NCBI GenBank assembly: GCA_016285615.1
Contig: JAEERB010000136.1
Coordinates: 1-6,180 of the forward strand
Direction: 5' to 3'
Source: Bacteroidales bacterium
GTDB lineage: Bacteria; Bacteroidota; Bacteroidia; Bacteroidales; WCHB1-69
DNA length: 6,180 nt
In this document: in pieces, positions 1-6,180 of the stretch
How the letters are laid out: every line of letters starts with the position of its first letter
How positions within the stretch are numbered: the stretch's first letter is position 1
Position numbers and translations under genes: made by a program
Notes under the pieces: model-generated
The model's input: only the letters and a program-made list of their open reading frames with translations
Database searches by the model: none
Told to the model about the DNA's origin: nothing

Positions 1-908
1 TCTTCATCGAAGAGGACAACTTGGCTGCAGGCTGCGAATGGGCCGACAGCCTGGGTTGCGATGTGCTGAGCGCTTCGTTGGGCTATTTCATCTTCGACGA
101 TTCCAATATGGTGCGCAAGTACAGCGACCTGACCGGCCGCGTGAGTCGTGCTTCACGCGTGGCTACGATGGCTGTCAAGAAAGGCCTCATCGTAGTGAAT
201 AGCGCTGGCAATGCCGGTATGCGCAAGGACTGGAGCAAGATTGGCTTCCCCGCCGAGGCTTACGATGTGCTGTCGGTGGGTGCTGTGGATGTTCATGGCA
301 AGCGTGCTCCGTTCAGCTCAAAAGGCCCCGCTGTGGGCGGCCGCATTAAGCCCGATGTGTGCGCTGTGGGTGGTAGAACCTATATCGGCGATGTGAAAGG
401 TAAGGTGAGAACAAGCAACGGTACCTCTTTCGCCGCCCCGCTGATGGCCGGTATGGTGGTTTGTCTGCGCCAGGCTTTCCCCGAGAAGAGCAGCTATGAG
501 ATTCTCAACGCCGTACGCTATAGCGGCTCGCAAGCGTCAGCCCCCGACACGTTGATGGGCTATGGCATTCCCGATATGTTGAAAGCCTACAACTTGCTGC
601 TGAACAACCAGGTGAAAAAGAACGACCTCGATCTGTTTACAGTTCATTTCGACTCGTATGTGACCACCAACCCGAAGGATTTTCCTGTGAAAGTGGTTAA
701 CTTGGGCAATGCCGAAAAGAAGGTTACGGTAACGGTGACTTCCCGCACCACGCACAAGCATATCAAGAAGTCATTTTCGTTGGCAGATGGCGACAATATC
801 CTTCATCTGAAAATGCCCGCACTTGAAAAAGGAAAGAAATATGATTTGCTGGATATGTCCATCGACGGTCTGCATTATCATTATAAATATGTTATAGGTC
901 AAGAATAG
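1..908 (+). CDS. S8 family (subtilisin-like) serine peptidase, 3' part
   Basis: This is the C-terminal 301 residues of a subtilase; the gene begins left of the window, and the first complete codon is at base 3. The frame is open from the edge, and the residues before the TTG at 21 (FIEEDN) already belong to the conserved stretch leading into AAGCEWADSLG and SASLGY, so that TTG is an internal codon. Visible peptidase elements are the oxyanion-hole Asn in SAGNAG (codon 210-212) and the catalytic Ser in NGTSFAAP (Ser codon 426-428). The Asp and His of the triad lie upstream, outside the window. After the peptidase domain (to about base 600) comes a tail of about 100 residues rich in alternating beta-type residues, probably a small beta-sandwich domain. 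I do not see a convincing type IX secretion sorting signal in it. Such enzymes are normally exported, but the signal peptide cannot be seen here. The next gene starts 22 bases after the stop, so the two may be co-transcribed. The substrate is unknown. Confidence 0.93.
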   Translation, partial: FIEEDNLAAGCEWADSLGCDVLSASLGYFIFDDSNMVRKYSDLTGRVSRASRVATMAVKKGLIVVNSAGNAGMRKDWSKIGFPAEAYDVLSVGAVDVHGKRAPFSSKGPAVGGRIKPDVCAVGGRTYIGDVKGKVRTSNGTSFAAPLMAGMVVCLRQAFPEKSSYEILNAVRYSGSQASAPDTLMGYGIPDMLKAYNLLLNNQVKKNDLDLFTVHFDSYVTTNPKDFPVKVVNLGNAEKKVTVTVTSRTTHKHIKKSFSLADGDNILHLKMPALEKGKKYDLLDMSIDGLHYHYKYVIGQE

Positions 909-930
909 CCGAATTATTAATTTTGAAAAG

Positions 931-2598
931 ATGGAAAAGAAAATCACGATAGTTTGTCTGAACACCAATACTAAAAAGGATTATAATCAAGGAATTAGAC
1001 TGAACGAGCTGGCCGAGATGGAGAATGTCAAGTTGCCATTGCCCATTTTGGGCGCTTTGGTTAACAATAAGGTACATGAGCTCGACTCGATGCTCTACAA
1101 GCCTTGTCGGGTGCAGTTTTTCGACATCTCATCCTTGCCGGGCAATGCCATGTATCTTCGTTCGCTCTATTTCCTGATGTTCAAAGCTGTCAGTGACCTT
1201 TATCCTGATGCCAAACTCCATATTCTGCACTCTATCGCCGGCGGTAAATTCTGCGAGCTGCGCAATCTGGGCGAGCCGCTGACCGAGCACGTGCTGAACC
1301 GACTGAAAGAACACATGCAGATGCTGGTAAAGAAGAATCTGCCCTTCCGTCGGACCGAAATGCCGACAGCCGAAGCGATGGAAGAGTATATCAAACACGG
1401 ACTTACCGACAAAACGTATCTCTTTAAGAACCGTACCCGCATCTATACGTCTGTCTATTATCTGGATGATAAGGTAAACTACTATTATGGTTATCTGGTG
1501 CCTTCGACGGGCTATCTGACTCTGTTCGATTTGCAGATGTACGGACAGGGTTTCTTGCTGAAACTGCCCACCCGCAAGCATCCCGACTCTATCAGTGTGA
1601 CACGCCATTTGCCGAAGTTGGCTGCCGTTTACAAGCAGTATAGGGATTGGGTGAACCTGATTGGTGTGCCCTACGTGGGCGATTTGAATAATCTGGTGGA
1701 GCAGGGCAAAGTGCAGGACTTTATCGCCATTTCGGAAGCTTATCACGAAAAAATCATGGCCAACATCGCCGATGAGATTCATCATCGTGGTACGGTGAAG
1801 ATGGTGCTGATTAGCGGTCCGTCAAGTTCGGGTAAGACAACCACTTGCAAGCGTTTGTCGGTGCAACTGAGCGTGTTGGGCTATCATCCCGTACAGATTT
1901 CCATGGACGACTTCTTTGTGGAAAGAGAGGAGACGCCGCGCGATGCGAAGGGTAATTACGATTTTGAAGCGCTGGAAGCCCTTGACCTTAAGTTGTTTGC
2001 GCAATGTATGGATCGGCTGCTGAAAGGGGAGAAGGTGGAGATACCGACTTTCAATTTCTCTTTGGGAAAGAAAGAGTGGAAAGGCAAAACGATTCAGTTG
2101 CAGCCCAATTCCATTATTCTGCTCGAAGGTATCCATTGCTTGAACCCGCGACTGACGAAAGATTTCGATGATTCCATCAAGTACAAGATTTTTGCCTCTG
2201 CATTGACTTCTATCTCCTTGGATTCGCAAAATCCCATACCTACGACCGATAACCGACTGGTTAGAAGAATTATACGCGATTATCGCTATCGTGGCTACTC
2301 GGCTCTGGAAACCCTGCGTCGTTGGCAGAGCGTGCGTGATGGCGAGGACCGCAACATCTTCCCGTATCAGGAGAATGCCGATGTGATGTTCAATACATCG
2401 TTGATTATCGAAATGGGTATTCTAAAACCTTATGCTACAGCTATTTTAGATGAAGTTCCTGAAACTGAACCCGAATATTCCGAGGCCATCCGTTTGAAGA
2501 AATTCTTGTCCTATTTCTGTACAATTTCTGAAGACAACCTTCCCGGCACATCCATCCTACGCGAATTTGTCGGCGGCAGCTCGTTTAGCTATAAGTAA
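931..2598 (+). CDS. Nucleoside (uridine-type) kinase with ThrRS-like N-terminal domains
   Basis: This 555-residue cytoplasmic protein belongs to a family usually annotated as uridine kinase or nucleoside kinase, which would phosphorylate a nucleoside with ATP or GTP; the true substrate is not shown by the sequence. Residues 1-70 resemble a TGS domain (GALVNNKVHELD). Residues 70-250 resemble the second domain of threonyl-tRNA synthetase (FKAVSDLYPDAKL, then HSIAGGKFCEL), but the synthetase HxxxH motif is replaced by RSLYF at 77-81, so editing chemistry is unlikely. Residues 288-500 form a phosphoribulokinase/uridine-kinase P-loop domain: Walker A GPSSSGKT (296-303), substrate-loop-like SMDDFF (324-329), LLEGIHCLNPRL (397-408) and TDNRLVRRIIRDYRYRG (439-455). 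The ATG at 931 follows an A-rich stretch with no Shine-Dalgarno, usual for this phylum. The length is normal for the family. The coding sequence around 2401-2480 is about 34% GC, against about 60% near 1261-1320. This is well below udk length because udk has only the P-loop part. Confidence 0.92.
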   Translation: MEKKITIVCLNTNTKKDYNQGIRLNELAEMENVKLPLPILGALVNNKVHELDSMLYKPCRVQFFDISSLPGNAMYLRSLYFLMFKAVSDLYPDAKLHILHSIAGGKFCELRNLGEPLTEHVLNRLKEHMQMLVKKNLPFRRTEMPTAEAMEEYIKHGLTDKTYLFKNRTRIYTSVYYLDDKVNYYYGYLVPSTGYLTLFDLQMYGQGFLLKLPTRKHPDSISVTRHLPKLAAVYKQYRDWVNLIGVPYVGDLNNLVEQGKVQDFIAISEAYHEKIMANIADEIHHRGTVKMVLISGPSSSGKTTTCKRLSVQLSVLGYHPVQISMDDFFVEREETPRDAKGNYDFEALEALDLKLFAQCMDRLLKGEKVEIPTFNFSLGKKEWKGKTIQLQPNSIILLEGIHCLNPRLTKDFDDSIKYKIFASALTSISLDSQNPIPTTDNRLVRRIIRDYRYRGYSALETLRRWQSVRDGEDRNIFPYQENADVMFNTSLIIEMGILKPYATAILDEVPETEPEYSEAIRLKKFLSYFCTISEDNLPGTSILREFVGGSSFSYK

Positions 2599-2608
2599 TT
2601 TATAATTA

Positions 2609-2651
2609 ACAATGTACAATTAATAGTTTTACATTGTACATTATACATTGT
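2609..2651. repeat. AT-rich inverted and direct repeats between convergent genes, possible terminator
   Basis: TACATTGT occurs twice (2630-2637 and 2644-2651), and its reverse complement ACAATGTA lies at 2609-2616. Two hairpins are possible. One is a perfect 10-bp stem (2611-2620 with 2633-2642) with a 12-base loop. The other is a 12-bp stem (2609-2620 with 2640-2651) with a single mismatch, which becomes a G-U wobble in the minus-strand transcript. The element sits between the kinase stop (2598) and the 3' end of the RibF-like gene, whose TAA (2641-2643) lies inside the stem. The position suits a two-way transcription end, but the stems are AT-rich and no proper U-run follows, so terminator function is inference. 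It could equally be a dispersed intergenic repeat. Confidence 0.6.
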
Positions 2652-3213
2652 GAATTTCATAGCCCAATAGTTCCGATGCCTTGTCGTATTCTTTGGCTTG
2701 GATGTATCGGCGTATTTGGGAGGAGCGGACGGCATTGTCGTGGAGAATCACTTCAGGGATTTCGATAATGTCGATGTGATTGTCACGACAGAACTGCTGA
2801 ATGCTTTGATGGTTGCCACTGCGGTTGTGGCCAAAGGCGTGGTTCGGTCCCATAACAATGGCGCGGGTGTGCAGACGTTTTATCAGAATATCTTGAATGA
2901 ACCGCTCGGGTGTCCAAGAGGCAAAATCGAGCGTGAAATGTATAATGAGCAAGTAATCAATATCTTCCTTGCTTAACAACTCGATTCTCTGCTCAACGGT
3001 GTTAATCAGTTCGAAAGGTCTTTCGGGATACAGAACCTGCTGTGGATGAGGCGAAAAGGTGATGATGACACTTTTGAGTTGTCGTGCTTGTGCCTCTTGT
3101 TGCAGTTGCTTGAAAATGGCGCGATGACCTAAATGTACGCCATCGAAGGCGCCGATGGTGACAATGGTGCCGTCGACATCCGGGAATTGGTCGGGATTGA
3201 TGACGTACTGCAT
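2641..3213 (-). CDS. ribF: RibF-like FMN adenylyltransferase domain protein (FAD synthetase family), no riboflavin kinase domain
   Basis: This 190-residue protein matches the N-terminal nucleotidyltransferase half of bacterial RibF, which makes FAD from FMN and ATP. Visible motifs are the nucleotide-binding GAFDGVHLGH (21-30), VIITFSPHPQQVL (49-61), VMGPNHAFGHNRSGN (120-134) and SSQIRR followed by ASELLGY (164-185). Bifunctional RibF is about 310 residues and continues from this last motif into a riboflavin kinase domain. Here the protein stops five residues after LGY, and only 42 bases separate it from the convergent kinase gene, so the kinase half is absent rather than frameshifted. The ATG at 3213 starts just before the expected first strand and lies 18 bases after the pheT stop, so it is probably translated from the pheT transcript. 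No Shine-Dalgarno is seen. The last codons lie in a repeat (2609-2651). It may be a monofunctional FAD synthetase or a paralogue of a full ribF elsewhere; the family call is firm, the activity is inferred. Confidence 0.88.
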   Translation of the reverse strand: MQYVINPDQFPDVDGTIVTIGAFDGVHLGHRAIFKQLQQEAQARQLKSVIITFSPHPQQVLYPERPFELINTVEQRIELLSKEDIDYLLIIHFTLDFASWTPERFIQDILIKRLHTRAIVMGPNHAFGHNRSGNHQSIQQFCRDNHIDIIEIPEVILHDNAVRSSQIRRYIQAKEYDKASELLGYEIHNV

Positions 3214-3231
3214 GGTGCGACGATTAAGACA

Positions 3232-5694
3232 TTATCGCAACTTGGCGCCGACTTCGCGTTCGAAGGCAGCTATCAGTTTGTTCATGACCTTGTTGATCTC
3301 TTCATCGGTCAGTGTCTTTTCTGCATGTTGCAGTACAAAATTCAAGGCGTACGATTTCTTGCCGCTCTCAATCTTGTCGCCTTCGTAAACGTCGAACAGG
3401 GAAACGCTCTTGAGCAATTTGCCTCCGAATTTAGTGGCAATGGCTTCCAGCATTTCGTAGGAGATGTTCTTGTCAACAACCAGTGCAAGGTCGCGTTTTA
3501 CAGCCGGATGTACGGGAATGGCGGTAAAGCAAATCGACGATTGTCCACAGGCGCAATACAAGGTGGCCAGGTCTATTTCAGCGTAGAAAACAGGCTTTTT
3601 GATGTCGAATTCCTTGAGCATGCGCGGATGTAACTGCCCCATCTGTACCAGCGTCTGTCCGTTGCATTGGTAGGCGATGTGGTCGATGAATTGCGATGCC
3701 GGCTCGCACGTTGAGGTGAGCGTATGGATAGGATAGTTGGCTTTCTTTAAAATGTTGAAAACGATATTTTTCAAGTAGAAGAAGTCCATCTCGGTGGCAC
3801 GATCGTTCCAGATGTCGTCGTGGAATTTGCCCGTAACGAAAAGCGACAACTTCGTCTCTTCCTTGAAGCGTGTGGTTACGTCATTCTCGCGTTTGGCTTC
3901 GGTGTTTTTGATGTAATGCTTGCCAAACTCAAACAGTCGCAGGTTGGTGGTCTTGTTTTTGAGGTTGTGGGCAATGTTTTCCAATCCCGAGATCATGACC
4001 GACTGTCTCAAGGCGTTGAGGTCCGAGCTCAGCGGGTTGAGCAGCTTGATGGTCTCATCTGCATTGAGGAAGTCGAACTTCTCGGCGTAAGCGGCCTTGG
4101 TCAGCGAGTTGTTCATCACTTCGAAGAAGCCATTGTCGGCTAAATAAGTGGAAATGATGTTCTTGAGTCGGCGACTGGGGGCGGCCACTCCGACGGAGGA
4201 GAGATCGTAGGTCATGTCGGTGGGAATCTCGATGTTGTTGTATCCGTAGATGCGGAGAATCTCTTCCACCAAGTCCACGGGGCGTGTCACGTCCGCTCTG
4301 AAGAGGGGCACGTCAACGACAAAGGTCTCTTCGCCGCAGGCTTCCACCTCCATACCTAATGCCAACAGGATGGAAGATACCGTGTGCTTGTTGAGCTCTT
4401 TGCCTGCCAGACGGTTGATCTCGTCCAGGCTGATGGTGATTTTCTTGTGCTCGATGGGCGTGGGATAAACATCCACAATCTCTGAAGTGATCATGGCATC
4501 GGCCAACTCAGTAAGCAGTTGGGCTGCTCGCTTGATGGCGTAGGTGGTAATGTCGGGGTCGCAGCCGCGTTCGAAGCGGAAAGCGGCGTCGGTCTTCAAG
4601 TTATGGCGCTTGGAGGTCTTTCTTACCGATACAGGATTGAAGTAGGCGCTCTCGAGGAAAACATTGCAAGTGTTTTCTGTGATGCCGGAGTCCAAACCGC
4701 CATAAACACCGGCGATACACATGGGCTCTTCGGCGTTGCAAATCATCAGGTCGTCGGCCGACAACTTGATTTCGTTGCCGTCGAGGGTGACAAATGGCGT
4801 GCCTTCGGGCAAATTCTTGATAACCACCTTGTCGCCTTTGATTTTGTCGGCGTCAAAAGCGTGCATAGGCTGGCCAATCTCGAACATGACAAATTGGGTA
4901 ATATCCACCACGTTGTTCACGGGGCGCACACCGATGGAGCGCAGACGCGTCTTCAGCCATTCGGGCGACTCTTTCACCTTGACATTGCCTAACGTCAAGC
5001 CCGTGTAACGCGGACAAGCGGTGCGGTTGTCGATGACGATGTCAATCTTGCGTGTCTTGGCGATGGGAGTCATGTTGAAGTTGTTGGGCAGCAACAGCGG
5101 CGAGCACGGTATGTTGTTGGTTTTCAACATGGCGTACAGGTCGCGGGCTACGCCGTAGTGCGAAATGGCGTCGCTGCGGTTGGGCGTGAGGCCGATTTCG
5201 AAAATATAGTCGTCTTCAATCTTGAAGTAGTCGGCGGCAGGAGTGCCTGGCACGGCGCTCTCTTCCAGCACCATAATGCCGTCGTGCGAGGTGCCAACAC
5301 CAATCTCGTCTTCTGCGCAGATCATGCCTTCGGAAACGGCGCCGCGGATTTTAGACTTCTTGATGGTGAACGACTCGTCGCCGTTGTATAAAGTAGTACC
5401 GATGGTGGCCACAATCACCTTCTGGCCGGCAGCCACATTGGGCGCACCGCAAACCACGTTCAGTGGGGTGTCGCCGCCAACATTGACGGTGGTGAGGTGC
5501 AAATGGTCAGAGTCGGGGTGGGGCTCACAAGTGAGCACTTCGCCAATAACCAAGCCGCGGAGGCCACCGCGAATGCTTTGGTACAATTCAATGCCTTCGA
5601 CTTCCAATCCGCTCGATGTGAGATACTTGGCGGCCTCTTCGGGCGACAAGTCGAAATGGAAATATTGACTTAACCACTGATAGGAGATTTTCAT
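3232..5694 (-). CDS. pheT: Phenylalanyl-tRNA synthetase beta subunit
   Basis: This is the beta subunit of the (alpha-beta)2 enzyme that charges tRNA-Phe; it also edits mischarged Tyr-tRNA-Phe. The 820 residues are the usual bacterial length. Domains in order: the N-terminal start KISYQWLSQYF; an EMAP/OB-fold tRNA-binding domain at about 40-150 (GEVLTCEPHPDSDHL, 51-65); NRSDAISHYGVARDL (172-186); the B3/B4 editing domain at about 210-390 with GQPMHAFD (274-281), IAGVYGG (327-333), LESAYF (347-352) and RHNLKTDAAFRFERGCDP (363-380); B5 at about 415-490 ending RADVTRPVDLVEEILRIYGY; the synthetase-like core at about 505-710; and a C-terminal ferredoxin-fold anticodon-binding domain (PAVKRDLALVVD to the end). 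I chose the ATG at 5694. An in-frame TTG at 5736 would add 14 unmatched residues, and it falls inside the promoter -7 element. pheS is not in the window, and pheT is commonly separate from it in this phylum. The RibF-like gene follows 18 bases downstream. Confidence 0.97.
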   Translation of the reverse strand: MKISYQWLSQYFHFDLSPEEAAKYLTSSGLEVEGIELYQSIRGGLRGLVIGEVLTCEPHPDSDHLHLTTVNVGGDTPLNVVCGAPNVAAGQKVIVATIGTTLYNGDESFTIKKSKIRGAVSEGMICAEDEIGVGTSHDGIMVLEESAVPGTPAADYFKIEDDYIFEIGLTPNRSDAISHYGVARDLYAMLKTNNIPCSPLLLPNNFNMTPIAKTRKIDIVIDNRTACPRYTGLTLGNVKVKESPEWLKTRLRSIGVRPVNNVVDITQFVMFEIGQPMHAFDADKIKGDKVVIKNLPEGTPFVTLDGNEIKLSADDLMICNAEEPMCIAGVYGGLDSGITENTCNVFLESAYFNPVSVRKTSKRHNLKTDAAFRFERGCDPDITTYAIKRAAQLLTELADAMITSEIVDVYPTPIEHKKITISLDEINRLAGKELNKHTVSSILLALGMEVEACGEETFVVDVPLFRADVTRPVDLVEEILRIYGYNNIEIPTDMTYDLSSVGVAAPSRRLKNIISTYLADNGFFEVMNNSLTKAAYAEKFDFLNADETIKLLNPLSSDLNALRQSVMISGLENIAHNLKNKTTNLRLFEFGKHYIKNTEAKRENDVTTRFKEETKLSLFVTGKFHDDIWNDRATEMDFFYLKNIVFNILKKANYPIHTLTSTCEPASQFIDHIAYQCNGQTLVQMGQLHPRMLKEFDIKKPVFYAEIDLATLYCACGQSSICFTAIPVHPAVKRDLALVVDKNISYEMLEAIATKFGGKLLKSVSLFDVYEGDKIESGKKSYALNFVLQHAEKTLTDEEINKVMNKLIAAFEREVGAKLR

Positions 5695-5733
5695 CGGTAT
5701 GTTGTTTAGTAGATTAGATTTTTTTTGAACTTG

Positions 5734-5741
5734 CAAAGATA
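5734..5741 (-). promoter_or_regulatory. pheT promoter, Bacteroidetes-type -7 element
   Basis: Read on the minus strand this is TATCTTTG, an exact match to the TAnnTTTG -7 consensus of the Bacteroidetes primary sigma factor. It lies 39 bases before the pheT ATG, giving a predicted leader of roughly 30-35 bases. No clear TTTG -33 element is found at the usual spacing. A TGACA at 5756-5760 is closer than expected (14 bases). The gap to the upstream gene on the same strand (5695-5808) is otherwise without a recognisable T-box or attenuator. Confidence 0.65.
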
Positions 5742-5808
5742 CAAAAAATGTAATTTGTCAGGCCGATTAATTATTCTCCCTTAGGGTGATTTTGTGAGGT
5801 ATGTTATA

Positions 5809-6180
5809 TCAGTTCTGATAGGATTTCCATTTGTCTGGAATGGTTAGCTCAAAGTCGGATAAAGACAAGTGAATCGTATCAGGCATTATACATTGGCGAA
5901 ATCGTGATTCATAGCGTTCTAGATTGATGACTCGCGAAGTGCTTATGTTGTTCAAACTATTTGAATGGTGGAAAGGTGGAAAATAAACAAATACCTTGGT
6001 TCCGGCATTTAATGCCAATTCAATAGCTGGTACCATATCGCTATCTGCCGATACAACGATGGCAACATCGCAGTTGTGGTTGTTGGCATCGTTAACAATC
6101 TGCGTTGCAATCCTTACATCTGATTCCTTTTCTTCGTATGTCTGTATTAAATAACCGCAGTTGTAGCATTTGATGTTTTT
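5809..6180 (-). CDS. NYN domain protein (PIN-like, LabA/DUF88 group), 3' part
   Basis: Only the C-terminal 123 residues are visible; the frame is open to the right edge, so the ATG at 6036 is an internal codon. Numbering from the edge, the sequence has CYNCG (5-9), EEKESDVRIATQIVNDA (16-32) and CDVAIVVSADSDMVPAI (37-53). The last two are the hallmark of NYN domains, with acidic residues (D21, D46, D48) that in this PIN-like fold bind metal and support RNA cleavage. A C-terminal FRQCIMPDTI and TIPDKW resemble the LPD and P..W elements typical of the group. The CxxC may be part of a zinc knuckle, as in related proteins with C-x2-C before EEK. RNase activity and the RNA target are inferred from the family. 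The gene is about 40% GC, below the roughly 50% of pheT. It is on the same strand as pheT, 114 bases upstream, but pheT has its own promoter. Confidence 0.87.
   Translation of the reverse strand, partial: KNIKCYNCGYLIQTYEEKESDVRIATQIVNDANNHNCDVAIVVSADSDMVPAIELALNAGTKVFVYFPPFHHSNSLNNISTSRVINLERYESRFRQCIMPDTIHLSLSDFELTIPDKWKSYQN

Noticed and set aside
1129..1785. 218-residue open frame on the minus strand opposite the nucleoside kinase
   Set aside because: It is fully antisense to a well-supported P-loop kinase gene, its translation resembles no family, and it is rich in His, Gln and Ile as expected of a shadow frame.
3133..3633. 166-residue plus-strand open frame across the pheT/RibF-like junction
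   Set aside because: It lies opposite two clearly real genes and has no recognisable motif; it is a shadow of codon bias in pheT.
4519..4992. 157-residue plus-strand open frame inside pheT
   Set aside because: Antisense to the conserved editing domain of pheT, with no family resemblance.
5718..5727. T-run (A-run on the minus strand) upstream of pheT
   Set aside because: It lies in the pheT leader with no stem before it; on the minus strand it is an A-run, which suits an AT-rich leader and not a terminator.
5773..5792. Possible terminator of the NYN gene around CCCTTAGGG (5778-5786)
   Set aside because: The palindrome leaves at most three or four base pairs with too small a loop, and no U-run follows on the minus strand.

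Overview
The window looks like a piece of a Bacteroidales chromosome, most likely Prevotella or a close relative. The reasons are the protein families present (a Bacteroidetes-style S8 peptidase, a 555-residue ThrRS-like/uridine-kinase fusion, an NYN protein with a CxxC element), start codons without Shine-Dalgarno sequences, and a TAnnTTTG-type -7 promoter element in front of pheT. The genus is inferred from general likeness, not from a marker gene.

The left part (1-2598, plus strand) holds the 3' end of an S8 (subtilisin-like) serine peptidase gene. A nucleoside kinase gene follows it after only 22 bases. At 2599-2640 the two gene groups converge. The short gap holds an AT-rich set of inverted and direct repeats (2609-2651) that reaches into the last codons of the gene on the other strand.

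The middle part (2641-5694, minus strand) is a two-gene unit read right to left. First comes pheT, the phenylalanyl-tRNA synthetase beta subunit (820 residues once the start is placed at 5694). After 18 bases comes a 190-residue protein that matches only the FMN-adenylyltransferase half of RibF. The promoter region of this unit is at about 5695-5761.

The right part (5809-6180, minus strand) is the 3' end of a gene for an NYN-domain (PIN-like) protein that runs off the right edge. It is visibly more AT-rich than pheT.

The window is mostly housekeeping sequence. I see no tRNA or rRNA gene, CRISPR array, transposase, phage gene or toxin-antitoxin pair, and no clear undescribed system. The points most worth a second look are the standalone RibF N-terminal domain whose stop codon lies inside a repeat hairpin, the kinase whose ThrRS-like editing domain has lost its metal-binding histidines, and the partial NYN protein.
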